64,000 bases of DNA from Muriiphilus sp048268845 (GTDB lineage: Bacteria; Pseudomonadota; Alphaproteobacteria; Rhodobacterales; Rhodobacteraceae), in the NCBI GenBank assembly GCA_048268845.1, contig JBLWUQ010000012.1, positions 1 to 64,000 of the forward strand. Reading direction: 5' to 3'. Made by a program: the position numbers and the translations under genes. How positions within the stretch are numbered: the stretch's first letter is position 1; every line of letters starts with the position of its first letter. Under the pieces are notes generated by a model. It ran no database searches and had not been told where the DNA came from. It saw only the letters and a program-made list of their open reading frames with translations. Shown here in pieces: positions 36,129 through 44,757 of this stretch.

Positions 36129-37619
36129 TCACCTCAAAACAAACGGGTTGGAGAACCCCTCCGCATAGCTGATCCAGACGCTCTTGGTTTGCAGGTATTC
36201 CTCAATCGCGCGTTTGCCGGATTCGCGTCCGAAACCGCTTCGCTTGTAGCCGCCAAAGGGCGAGGTGTAGCTGACCGCGCGATAGGTGTTCACCCAGACC
36301 GTGCCGGCCTGCAGCCGTGCCGCCATGCGGATCGCGCGCGGCATCGACTGTGTCCAGAGCCCGGCGGCCAGCCCGTAGATCGAATCGTTGGCCTTCGAAA
36401 TGGCGTCCTCTTCGTCGGTGAACGCAATGACGCTGAGAACGGGGCCGAATATCTCTTCCTTGGCGATGCGCATCTGGCCATCGACACCGGTAAAGATCGT
36501 GGGCTGCACGAACCAGCCCTTGCTCAGCGCCGGATCGCTGGGCCGCGCGCCGCCAAGGACGCAAACCGCGCCCTCGCTCTTGCCGATCTCGATGTATTCA
36601 AGCACCCGATCAAGCTGTGCCCGCGTCGTGACCGGCCCGACATGGGTTTCGGCATCCATCGGATCGCCGATCCTGGCGGTGCGCGCGAAGTCGACCAGTT
36701 TTTCGACGAATTCGTCGTGGATGGACTGCTGGACCAGCAGGCGGGAGCCGGCGATGCAGGTCTGCCCCGATGCCGCGAAGATGCCGGCAATGGCGCCGCG
36801 CACGGCGTCGTCCAGCGATGCGTCCTCGAACACGATGTTGGCCGATTTGCCGCCCAGTTCCAGCGACACCGGCTTGATGCCGTCAGCCGCGTTGCGCGCC
36901 ACGCTGGCTCCGGTCGCGTCACCGCCGGTAAAGGCGATCTTGGCAACCTGAGGATGCCTGACCAAAGCGTCGCCGATCTCGTGTCCAAAGCCGGTGACGG
37001 TGTTGACGACACCGGGGGGAAAGCCCGCCTCGGCAAACAGTTCGACGAAGGCAAGGGTCGAGACCGAGGCGTGTTCCGATGGCTTGATGACCACGGTATT
37101 GCCCGCGGCCAGCGCCGCCGCCAGTTTCCACGTCAACAGCAGGAGCGGCGAGTTCCAGGGCGTGATCATGACGATGACACCCAGCGGCTCGCGCAGCGTG
37201 TAATTGAACATGTCGACCTTGTCGGTGGCGATCACGCTGCCTTCGATCTTGTCGGCCAGCCCGCCGAAATAGCGGTACCATTCCGGAATATAGCGCAATT
37301 GCCCGTGCATCTCGGCGAACAGCTTGCCGTTGTCGCGAACCTCGAGCCGCGCGAGCTTTTCCGCATCGCGCTCGATCAGGTCGGCCAGCCGCCAAAGCAG
37401 CTTGCCGCGCGCGGTTGGCGACAGCCCGCGCCAGTCGGGCGCGTTGAACGCGGTGTGGGCGGCAGATACCGCCGCCTCGACATCCGCCGGATCGCATCGC
37501 GGGATCTCGGCCCAGGGCGCGCCAGTGGTGGGATCGAGGCTTTCGATCCAGCCGCCATTGCCGGCTTCGACGCTAGCGCCGCCAAGCAGATTGCGAAAGC
37601 GTTCCCGACCGGTGCTCAT
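36129..37619 (-). CDS. Aldehyde dehydrogenase of the furan operon
   Basis: A 496-residue ALDH with the catalytic Glu in SLELGGKSANIVFED, the Cys in ASGQTCIAGSRL and the cofactor run ITPWNSPLLLL. Its start overlaps the stop of the split decarboxylase beta gene (ATGA), and the furoyl-CoA dehydrogenase follows, so it sits between an aldehyde-forming enzyme and an acid-CoA ligase in one transcript. Oxidation of an aromatic aldehyde such as furfural to 2-furoate is the natural inference. The family itself is broad. Confidence 0.82.
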   Translation of the reverse strand: MSTGRERFRNLLGGASVEAGNGGWIESLDPTTGAPWAEIPRCDPADVEAAVSAAHTAFNAPDWRGLSPTARGKLLWRLADLIERDAEKLARLEVRDNGKLFAEMHGQLRYIPEWYRYFGGLADKIEGSVIATDKVDMFNYTLREPLGVIVMITPWNSPLLLLTWKLAAALAAGNTVVIKPSEHASVSTLAFVELFAEAGFPPGVVNTVTGFGHEIGDALVRHPQVAKIAFTGGDATGASVARNAADGIKPVSLELGGKSANIVFEDASLDDAVRGAIAGIFAASGQTCIAGSRLLVQQSIHDEFVEKLVDFARTARIGDPMDAETHVGPVTTRAQLDRVLEYIEIGKSEGAVCVLGGARPSDPALSKGWFVQPTIFTGVDGQMRIAKEEIFGPVLSVIAFTDEEDAISKANDSIYGLAAGLWTQSMPRAIRMAARLQAGTVWVNTYRAVSYTSPFGGYKRSGFGRESGKRAIEEYLQTKSVWISYAEGFSNPFVLR

Positions 37620-38212
37620 ATCGTTTCCAGTCCCAGCTGTCTGCGAAAGCGGTTCTTGAGTTCCACGCCGTCGCGAGGCGGCAACACGCGTTCCGGGCTG
37701 TCCGGCGCGATCTGCACGCTGGCCAGGCTTGGCCCATGCCCGGTATGCAGGCGCTCGCGCAGCGTTTCCACCGCGTCCATGTCGGTCAGGTCGGCGGCCC
37801 AGACGAAACCACAGGCCCGGGCGATCCCCGCAAGGCTGATTCCGCGATCGGTATGGCTCGATTGCATTCCGGTCTCGCCGTAGCGCTGATTGTCGAGCAC
37901 GACGAGCGTGAGATTTGCCGGTGCCGCAGCCCCGATCGTTGCCAGGGCGCCCATGCCCATCAACTGCTCGCCATCGCCGGTGATCACCGCGACCCGGGCA
38001 TCGGGGCGTGCAAGGGCAAGGCCGAGGCCGATCATCGCGGCCCCGCCCATCGCGCCCCAGAGATAGAAGTTGCGCGCATCGTCACCGGTGGACATCACGT
38101 CGTAGGCCGCCGAACCAAGGCCGGTGACGACCAGCAATTCGCCGCGATCCTGCATCAATGTGGCGACCACCTTGCGACGGTCCAGCCGGTTGTCACCTTT
38201 TTTGCGTGTCAT
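37616..38212 (-). CDS. Thiamine-diphosphate decarboxylase, beta (pyrophosphate-binding) subunit
   Basis: A 198-residue subunit with the ThDP motif starting at Gly79-Asp80-Gly81 (ITGDGEQLMGMG) and ending at Asn108 (LDNQRYGETG). It resembles the C-terminal half of phosphonopyruvate/sulfopyruvate decarboxylases (ComE type). It pairs with the alpha subunit one base upstream. Together they should decarboxylate a 2-oxo acid to an aldehyde, which the next gene product would oxidise. The ATG at 38210-38212 is used because upstream in-frame sequence overlaps alpha. The substrate is unknown; coenzyme M synthesis is unlikely here. Confidence 0.8.
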   Translation of the reverse strand: MTRKKGDNRLDRRKVVATLMQDRGELLVVTGLGSAAYDVMSTGDDARNFYLWGAMGGAAMIGLGLALARPDARVAVITGDGEQLMGMGALATIGAAAPANLTLVVLDNQRYGETGMQSSHTDRGISLAGIARACGFVWAADLTDMDAVETLRERLHTGHGPSLASVQIAPDSPERVLPPRDGVELKNRFRRQLGLETI

Positions 38213-38213
38213 G

Positions 38214-38765
38214 TCAGCGTTCCCATTTCTTGCGGCCCAGCAGAGCCTGCGACAGCAGGACCGCGACCGGTTGGTCACCCATGAACGCGTCATGCAGTGC
38301 CGCCTCGACCGCCGGGCCGACCTCTTCGGGTTTGGTCGCGCGGCGCACAGACACGCCCATCAGCTCGAACGCGGCAGGCGTCGCGCGCCCCATCGCCACC
38401 TGCCACGGATTGAATTCGCCGGTTTCTCCGCGCATCGTCACGATGGTGACAAAAGGGAAGTTGCAGTTGGAAACGAGGCTGAGCATGTTGATGCAGTTGC
38501 CGACGCCACTGGACTGCATCAAAAGCACCCCCTTGTCGCCGCCAAGCCAGGCGCCGCACAGTGCTGCGATACCCTCTTCCTCGGTGGTCAACGGATAGGC
38601 CATCATCTCAGGATCGGCGATCGCGCGCTTGATGACGTGCTTGTGGCCGGCGTCGGGCACAAAGGGGACCTGCGATATGCCGCCCTGCTTCAGCACTTCG
38701 AAAAGTTCTTCCTGCCAGGGCGCAAAATCGCTCTCGCTCAGGTGTTCCTGCGGATTCTGTAGCAT
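38214..38765 (-). CDS. Thiamine-diphosphate decarboxylase, alpha (pyrimidine-binding) subunit
   Basis: A 183-residue subunit homologous to the N-terminal half of ThDP decarboxylases (ComD type). The Glu needed to activate the cofactor is in LTTEEEGIAAL (Glu63/64 region), followed by GVLLMQSSGVGNCINM, a family landmark. The ATG at 38763-38765 has AAAGGG six bases upstream; in-frame sequence 5' of it belongs to the promoter region. It is the first gene of the nine-gene operon that runs to 27889 and is divergent from a LysR gene. Confidence 0.8.
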   Translation of the reverse strand: MLQNPQEHLSESDFAPWQEELFEVLKQGGISQVPFVPDAGHKHVIKRAIADPEMMAYPLTTEEEGIAALCGAWLGGDKGVLLMQSSGVGNCINMLSLVSNCNFPFVTIVTMRGETGEFNPWQVAMGRATPAAFELMGVSVRRATKPEEVGPAVEAALHDAFMGDQPVAVLLSQALLGRKKWER

Positions 38766-38832
38766 GTGCACCCTTTCTGCTCGCTCTGAGATCAATACTA
38801 TGGGCAAAAGAGTCTTTGAGAAAATAGATTAA

Positions 38833-38865
38833 TTCGTTATGAGATATGCGAACTTGTTATATCTC
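38833..38865. promoter_or_regulatory. LysR operator candidate in the furan-operon promoter region
   Basis: A perfect inverted repeat GAGATAT-N11-ATATCTC spans 38841-38865, an ideal LTTR T-N11-A type site. It overlaps a second dyad TTCG-N12-CGAA (38833-38852). It sits in the 114-base AT-rich gap between the operon start (38765) and the LysR start (38880), partly over the LysR ribosome-binding region, which suggests autoregulation. Confidence 0.6.
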
Positions 38866-38879
38866 AAGGGAGGCAGGCG

Positions 38880-39809
38880 TTGGATTTTCGTCAGTTGCGG
38901 ACTCTGGTCCATGTCGCCGAAACGGGAAGCCTGACCCGGGCTGCCGAACGGTTGAACACCGTGCAGCCGACATTGAGTCGGCAGATCCGCCTGTTGGAGG
39001 AGGAACTGGGAATTTCGCTGTTCCAGCGGCTGGGCTATGGCATGAAGCTCACCGAGGCGGGTGAGCGATTGTTGTCGCATGCCCGGATCATTCTGCGCGA
39101 CCTCGAGACCGCACGGTCGGAAGTCCTTTCACTGCAGGGCGCCATCACCGGCAACATCGTCTGCGGCATGATTCCCAGTCTCGGTGATCGGGCACTGGTC
39201 CCCTTCCTTCGCACCTTTGCCGAAGACCATCCGCTGGTCTCGCTGCGCGTCGTCACCGGCTATGCCGGATTCGTGGTCGAATGGCTGGCGCAACGGCAAC
39301 TTGACACGGCACTGCTCTACGACCTTCCCGAACTCTCGAAGTACGATGTCACGCCGCTGGCAGAGGAGCCGCTTTTCGTTGTCGGCCCCCCCGATGCCGG
39401 GTTCAACGTCGCGACGCCCGTTCCGCTGGCGACCTTGGCACCGATGCCGATGATCCTGCCCAGCCCCCAGCACGGTTTGCGAAAGCTGGTCGACACGGCG
39501 ACGCTGCAACACAACTTCCGCCTGAACGTCCGCATCGAGGCGGATTCGCTGCAGGCCCAGCTGGAACTCGCCCGCGTGGGTTTTGGCTGGACGATCCTGC
39601 CACCCTCGGCCATCGCGACCGAACTTGGCCTGCAGCAGGTCTCGGCCGCGCCGCTCTGCGAGCCGGAAATCCTGCGCCGCATCGTGACGGTACTCCCCGT
39701 CGACCGCCGGCAGGCACATTCGGTCCGCGTGTTCGCTGACAATCTGGCGGAACATGTCGTCGCGATGATCGGAACAGGGAAATGGCCGGGCTCACGCGCC
39801 ATTTCCTGA
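38880..39809 (+). CDS. LysR-type regulator of the furan operon
   Basis: A 309-residue LTTR with an N-terminal winged helix (DFRQLRTLVHVAETGSLTRA region) and a C-terminal effector domain. The start is a TTG at 38880-38882, supported by AAGGGAGG ten bases upstream. It is divergent from the split-decarboxylase/ALDH/hmf-like operon, and the intervening 25-base dyad is a probable binding site. A role like HmfR (induction by furan acids) is inferred from position only. Confidence 0.85.
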   Translation: MDFRQLRTLVHVAETGSLTRAAERLNTVQPTLSRQIRLLEEELGISLFQRLGYGMKLTEAGERLLSHARIILRDLETARSEVLSLQGAITGNIVCGMIPSLGDRALVPFLRTFAEDHPLVSLRVVTGYAGFVVEWLAQRQLDTALLYDLPELSKYDVTPLAEEPLFVVGPPDAGFNVATPVPLATLAPMPMILPSPQHGLRKLVDTATLQHNFRLNVRIEADSLQAQLELARVGFGWTILPPSAIATELGLQQVSAAPLCEPEILRRIVTVLPVDRRQAHSVRVFADNLAEHVVAMIGTGKWPGSRAIS

Positions 39810-40158
39810 ATTTTGTGTGGTATTGAATAAGTGCAAGACTGGCAAAGAGAACATCTATTGGATTTGCAGAGCCGTTAGCGCCTACCCTGTCGGCGGGAGG
39901 ATCGACACGGTGACAGGCGGGTTCGGCACAGCGACAGGCGCGCGGCGGTGCGACACGCCGGTATGGTGGATGCGCGTGCATGCTGGTCGAAACCCGACCA
40001 CCTTCGAACCACCCAGAGATCTCGTGGCTGTATCGGGACGGCCGGTTTGCCAGGTCGCTGGTTCAACAACAACTCGGAGGAACTGACTGCACCGACCCTG
40101 CGGGAACCGACAGCGGGTCACACAGATGCTCTGAAGCATCAATCCAGGTGAGAGACCA
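39810..40158. other. 349-base gap without a recognisable gene
   Basis: Between two LysR genes on the same strand. Short open frames exist in several phases, but none has a good start, protein-like composition or recognisable motif. The last 30 bases before 40159 should carry the promoter/leader of the second LysR gene. I see no tRNA, palindrome of note or IS end. Confidence 0.5.
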
Positions 40159-41058
40159 ATGAGCACAAAGATGGATCTGAATGCTCTCGTTCTTTTCTAC
40201 GAGGCAGTGAATTCCCAGAGCATCTCGAAGGCTGCCATGCGGCTTCGGGTTCCGAAATCCACGGTCAGCCGGAAAATCTCGTTGCTCGAGCATCAGGTCG
40301 GCTCAACCCTGGTGAGGCGCGGCCCGCACGGCATCTCGCTGACCGAGATCGGCACGGTTCTTTACGATCACGCCCAGAAGATCATCGCCGAAATCGAGGA
40401 TGCCGGGTTTCACGCGACCGAGTTGCAGTCGGAACTGAGCGGCGTGCTGCGCATCAGCCTGCCGGTGGATTTCGGTGTCTCGTGGCTGAGCCGGCTGATC
40501 GCCGAATTCGCGATGCATTACTCCGAAATCCGGTTGGTTGCCGACATCAACGATCGCTGGATCGACGTCACCGAAGAACCCTATGATGTTGCGGTGCACC
40601 TTGGTCGCCCGCGCAAACCCGATCTGCCGACGCGCAGGCTCTCCTCGCTGATGCGGGGGATCTACGCCAGCCCGGCCTATCTGGCCCGCGCGGGCATCCC
40701 GAAGTCGACAGGCGAAATTCACCGGCACGATTCCATCTCGACCACGCACCAGTTCGAAGAAGGCGTCTGGGATTTCGACAAATCCGGCGACACATCCTCG
40801 GCGATGGCCGCGCCGCGGATCATGGTCAACAACATCGGTATCGCGCGGGAGGTCGTGCTCGCGGGGTTCGGGATCGGTATCCTGCCCAACCTGATGTGCC
40901 GCAACGACGTGGCAAATACCCGCCTCGTCCGGCTGCTGGAAGACTGGAACGCGCCGTCACTTCAGGTCTGCGCGACCTATCTGGGTCGACGGCGCGTTCA
41001 GCGAAAAACGAAGGTCTTCCTGGATTTCCTGTCCGACTACCTGGACAGCGACGAATAA
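40159..41058 (+). CDS. LysR-type transcriptional regulator
   Basis: A 299-residue LTTR of the single-effector-domain type. The DNA-binding helix lies in SISKAAMRLRVPKSTVSRKI and is followed by LLEHQVGSTLVRR. The C terminus reads LDFLSDYLDSDE. It is convergent with the ten-gene operon that ends at 41063, four bases away. It is the only regulator at that end, so control of the operon is likely though not by a shared divergent promoter. Confidence 0.88.
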   Translation: MSTKMDLNALVLFYEAVNSQSISKAAMRLRVPKSTVSRKISLLEHQVGSTLVRRGPHGISLTEIGTVLYDHAQKIIAEIEDAGFHATELQSELSGVLRISLPVDFGVSWLSRLIAEFAMHYSEIRLVADINDRWIDVTEEPYDVAVHLGRPRKPDLPTRRLSSLMRGIYASPAYLARAGIPKSTGEIHRHDSISTTHQFEEGVWDFDKSGDTSSAMAAPRIMVNNIGIAREVVLAGFGIGILPNLMCRNDVANTRLVRLLEDWNAPSLQVCATYLGRRRVQRKTKVFLDFLSDYLDSDE

Positions 41059-41062
41059 CCCG

Positions 41063-42523
41063 TCAGACCGATTTCAACACCCGGCCAAAGGCGTGATAGA
41101 CGTGTTTGGTATAGAGGAACTCGTCCATACCGTCACGCCCATGCAGGCGACCAAAGCCACTGTCGCGGAGTCCGCCCGTCTCGGCCTCGGGGAACAGCTT
41201 GTTGTGGTCGTTGAACCAGACCGTCCCCGACCTGAGCGCCCGCGCCACCCGATGCGCCCGCGCCAGATCTTGCGTCCACACGCTTGCCGCCAGCCCGTAG
41301 CGGGTGCCGTTGGCGCGCTCGACCGCGTCTTCTTCGTCGGTGAACACTTCGATATTCATCACCGGGCCGAAGAACTCTTCCTGGACCACGGGCGAGTCCA
41401 TGTCCTGCACGCTCAGCAGGCTCGGGCTGATATAGGCACCTCCGGCCGGCACGTCGTCAGGCACCGCGCCGCGCAGCACCGCGTCCGCGGAATGGGCTTC
41501 GACCAGCCGCGATATCCGGTCGCGGTTCGCCTGGTCAATCAGCGGGCCCATCGCGCTTTGCGCGTCAGTTCCGGGGCCGACCTTCATCGCCGACAGCACC
41601 CCGGACAGGGATTTTTTCAAGGCTTCGTAGCGGCTTTCATGCACCAGCACACGGTTCAGCGCGGTGCATTGCTGGCCCGACAGGATCATCCCGGCCGCGG
41701 CAAGGCTCTGCGCCACGGCTTCGGGGTCGCTGTCCTCGAACACGATGCCCGCGGCCTTGCCGCCAAGTTCGAGATTGAGGCGCTTCAAGGTGCCCGAGGC
41801 CGCCGCCATGATCTTCTTGCCGACCGCACTGCTGCCGGTAAAGCTGATGACATCGACGTCGGGCGAGGCGACCAGTGCTTCGCTTCCGGCACTCCCGGCC
41901 TCGCAGAAGCTGTTGATGACGCCGCGCGGCAGGGCTTCGACATCGACCAGGCAACGCGTGATGGCGGTGTGGAACAGGCTCGATTGCGGCGCCGGCTTCA
42001 GGACCACGGTGCACCCGGCGGCAAGCGCCGGGGCGAGCGAGCGGATCAGGAGGATCCCCGGCGCATTCCACGGCGTGATGATCGCGGCGACCCCGGCGGC
42101 TTCACGATGCAGATACGAGTGCACACCGGGTTCGATCTCGGCCACCCGGCCTGAAACCGTGCGAGCAAGGCCGGCATAGAAGCGCAGCTCGGACACCGAT
42201 CCGGCGACCTCGGCGCGTGCGCTCGAAATCAGCTTGCCGGTCTCGGCCGCCAGAAGTCGGGACAGCGCGTCCGCGTCACGCTCGATATTGTCGGCCTGGC
42301 GCATCAGGACCTCGGCGCGCAGGCGCGGCGCCGCCGCCCAGTCCGAACGGCGGAATGCCTCACGGGCCGCGGCAATCGCTGCGTTGCTCTCCTCGGCGCC
42401 TCCGGCCGGCGCGATGCCGACCAATGCGCCGTCATTCGGGCTGAACACCTCAAAGCTGGAGCGGTCTTTTGCGTTGACCCATTCACCGTCGATGTAATGG
42501 GCAGCATCTTGAAACTTTGTCAT
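41063..42523 (-). CDS. Aldehyde dehydrogenase, last gene of the side-chain operon
   Basis: A 486-residue ALDH with the catalytic Glu in NLELGGKAAGIVFED and the Cys in LSGQQCTALNRV; ITPWNAPGIL forms the cofactor site. It lies 24 bases after the acyl-CoA dehydrogenase at 42548. In known aldolytic side-chain pathways (for example cholate degradation in Pseudomonas), an ALDH oxidises the aldehyde that the thiolase-like aldolase releases. The full enzyme set is present here, which supports the same role. Confidence 0.83.
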   Translation of the reverse strand: MTKFQDAAHYIDGEWVNAKDRSSFEVFSPNDGALVGIAPAGGAEESNAAIAAAREAFRRSDWAAAPRLRAEVLMRQADNIERDADALSRLLAAETGKLISSARAEVAGSVSELRFYAGLARTVSGRVAEIEPGVHSYLHREAAGVAAIITPWNAPGILLIRSLAPALAAGCTVVLKPAPQSSLFHTAITRCLVDVEALPRGVINSFCEAGSAGSEALVASPDVDVISFTGSSAVGKKIMAAASGTLKRLNLELGGKAAGIVFEDSDPEAVAQSLAAAGMILSGQQCTALNRVLVHESRYEALKKSLSGVLSAMKVGPGTDAQSAMGPLIDQANRDRISRLVEAHSADAVLRGAVPDDVPAGGAYISPSLLSVQDMDSPVVQEEFFGPVMNIEVFTDEEDAVERANGTRYGLAASVWTQDLARAHRVARALRSGTVWFNDHNKLFPEAETGGLRDSGFGRLHGRDGMDEFLYTKHVYHAFGRVLKSV

Positions 42524-42547
42524 CGCAACCTCTGGATTATGGTGGGT

Positions 42548-43606
42548 TCATGCGTTGTGGGCGCAATCAGGATTGGCGCCCGCCGCGATCAGCATACCTT
42601 CTGGGCCTCGTTCCGCGGCGGCCAGCGACATGGCGCGCTTGAGGAAGAACCCGACCTGGAATTCATCGGTGAACCCGATTGCGCCATGCATCTGTATGGC
42701 TTCCTTGCCAACGTGCAGCGCTGTGCGCATCGCCTGCATCATCGCGGCCAGAGCGGCGATCCGCTGGCGTGGGCCGCCAAACGCACGGGCGGCTTCGAAC
42801 AGCAACGCATCCGACGATTCAATCTCGACGAAAAGCGTCGCCGCGCGGTGCTGCAGCGCCTGGAACGAGCCGATCGGCACGCCGAATTGTTCACGGGTCC
42901 GAAGATAGTCCAGCGTCATGCTGAAGGCTTCATGCGCCAGCCCGACAAGTTCTGCCGCGCGGCAAAGCCGCCGCAGGTCGGCAAGCTCGCAAGCGGCCTG
43001 CGCGCCAAGCTCGCCATCGGCCAGCAGTTCGCCCGCAACATCATGCAGGGTCAGCGTCCCGATCGATCCGCCGTCCCGCGTCGCCGCGGTCCTTATCGAC
43101 AGGCCCGATACTTCGCGATCGACCAGCAGCAGCCGCGTCCCCTTGGAGGAATGGCTTGCCAGAAGGAACTGGTTGGCTGCGGCGATGTCGGTCTCGGTGG
43201 CGCTGGTGCCCGAAAGCGCGCCCGGCCCGCCGGCGATGGCCTGCGAAAAGACCGGAACCGTGATTGCGCTGCCCGCCAGCAGCGCCGCCAGCGCCTCGCT
43301 TTGCGGAGCGATCCGCCCCAGGCAATGCGCCACTGAAATCGCGGCCGAATAGGGCTCGAACGGAACCGTGCGCCCCAGCGCGCGCAGCAGCACAAGCGCC
43401 TCGCGCACATCCAGCCCGAGGCCGCCGGCGCTGTCGGGGGTCAGCATCCCGATCCAGCCCTGGGCCGCCGCATTGCGCCAAGTCTCACCGTCGAGCGCCT
43501 GGCCTGCGTCGCGCAGGCCGCGCACCCGCTCGATCCCGCCGCCCTGCTTGCTGAACGCCGCGACGCTGTCCGCGATCATCTGATCGTCATGCGTGAATAT
43601 CGGCAT
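42548..43606 (-). CDS. Acyl-CoA dehydrogenase, short/degenerate partner of a heteromeric pair
   Basis: A 352-residue ACAD-fold protein, divergent in its N-terminal half and with a clear C-terminal domain (LDYLRTREQFGVPIGSFQAL; AIQMHGAIGFTDEFQVGFFL). It starts at the ATG 43604-43606, sharing one base with the stop of the other dehydrogenase. Such adjacent unequal pairs form alpha2beta2 enzymes in steroid and other bulky side-chain catabolism (FadE28/29 type). Each chain alone looks incomplete, as expected for that class. Substrate: probably a branched or ring-bearing acyl-CoA. Confidence 0.82.
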   Translation of the reverse strand: MPIFTHDDQMIADSVAAFSKQGGGIERVRGLRDAGQALDGETWRNAAAQGWIGMLTPDSAGGLGLDVREALVLLRALGRTVPFEPYSAAISVAHCLGRIAPQSEALAALLAGSAITVPVFSQAIAGGPGALSGTSATETDIAAANQFLLASHSSKGTRLLLVDREVSGLSIRTAATRDGGSIGTLTLHDVAGELLADGELGAQAACELADLRRLCRAAELVGLAHEAFSMTLDYLRTREQFGVPIGSFQALQHRAATLFVEIESSDALLFEAARAFGGPRQRIAALAAMMQAMRTALHVGKEAIQMHGAIGFTDEFQVGFFLKRAMSLAAAERGPEGMLIAAGANPDCAHNA

Positions 43607-44757
43607 CAGCCCCGCCCCCCGCCGAGTCCAAGTACGCGCGTGGCCAGCAGCGTCAGCTGTATCTCGTTGCTGCCCCCGTATATTCCCAGGCGTCGCGATT
43701 GCAGAAACATGTCGTTCAGATCGATGTTCCGTCCATCTTCGAGCAACGGTTCGGCCCGCGCTGCGATCTGGCCGGCCGCCCGTTGCGCAAGGTCGAGAAT
43801 CCTCTGGGTCGCCTCGGTTCCAAGCAGCTTGAGATAGGAGCCTTCGCCATCCGCAGCGATCCCGGCGGCTTGCCGCTCGGAGGAATCCAGGAACGCCGCC
43901 GTCACCGTCTCGACCGCGATTTCGGCCTCGAGAAGATGCGCGTTCCACGCCGCGCGCTCGCCACCCTCCATGCGTTCGACAAGCGCCTCCAATCGCCGGA
44001 ATGCCCGGTTGACATGGAGAGGCGAGCCGATATGCAGCCGCTCCTCGGCAAGCAGCGAGGTGGCGGTGTTCCAGCCATCGTCGATCTCTCCGATGATGTT
44101 GGATTGCGGCACGCGAACGCCGTCAAGGAACACCTCGGCGAATTCATTGTCGCCAGCGATGGTGCGGATCGGGCGGCAGGTGATGCCCGGTGTCGCAAGG
44201 TCGATCAGCACGAATGTGATGCCCTTGCGGCGCGCGCCGCCAGTGCGCACCAACGCAAACATCCATTGCGCGTGATGCGCCCACGAGGTCCATATCTTGT
44301 GGCCGTCGATCACCAGATCGTCGCCATCAATCCGCGCCCGTGTTGCAAGCCCCGCCAGATCCGAGCCGGCGCCCGGTTCGGAATAGCCCTGACACCAGAT
44401 CGTATCGCCGTTCAGGATACGCGGAAGATGCTGCGCCTTCTGCGCCTCGGTTCCGCGTTTTATCAGCATCGGCCCGATGTGATTGAGACCCTGCGACGGA
44501 ACATCCGGCGCACCCGCGCGCGTCAGTTCCTCGATCAGGATCACCTGTTCCACCGCGCTCGCCTCCATGCCGCCATGCGCCTTGGGCCAGTGCGGCGCGA
44601 TCCAGCCGCGCGCCGAAAGCGCCTTGTACCAGGGCATTATCTCGGCCGGAGGCGGGCGAAAGGTCAGATGCCGCAGCGACTGGGGCAGGTTGTTTTCCAA
44701 CCACTCGCGCACACTGGCGCGGAAGATCTTTTCCGCTTCGGTTCCAGACCGGATCAC
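43606..44757 (-). CDS. Acyl-CoA dehydrogenase, long partner of a heteromeric pair
   Basis: A 383-residue FAD enzyme. GYSEPGAGSDLAGLATRA is the flavin-side motif and DGHKIWTSWAHHA the following strand. The C-terminal site that normally supplies the base reads IYGGSNEIQL instead of YEGTNEIQ, so the base is probably the Glu in LLAEERLHIG or is supplied by the partner. The GTG start at 44755-44757 overlaps the ligase stop (GTGA). It works with the product of 42548-43606. Confidence 0.86.
   Translation of the reverse strand: MIRSGTEAEKIFRASVREWLENNLPQSLRHLTFRPPPAEIMPWYKALSARGWIAPHWPKAHGGMEASAVEQVILIEELTRAGAPDVPSQGLNHIGPMLIKRGTEAQKAQHLPRILNGDTIWCQGYSEPGAGSDLAGLATRARIDGDDLVIDGHKIWTSWAHHAQWMFALVRTGGARRKGITFVLIDLATPGITCRPIRTIAGDNEFAEVFLDGVRVPQSNIIGEIDDGWNTATSLLAEERLHIGSPLHVNRAFRRLEALVERMEGGERAAWNAHLLEAEIAVETVTAAFLDSSERQAAGIAADGEGSYLKLLGTEATQRILDLAQRAAGQIAARAEPLLEDGRNIDLNDMFLQSRRLGIYGGSNEIQLTLLATRVLGLGGGRG

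Noticed and set aside
37616..38765. Coenzyme M biosynthesis sulfopyruvate decarboxylase (comDE)
   Set aside because: The fold and subunit split match, but no other coenzyme M gene is present and the operon continues into aldehyde and furoyl-CoA genes.
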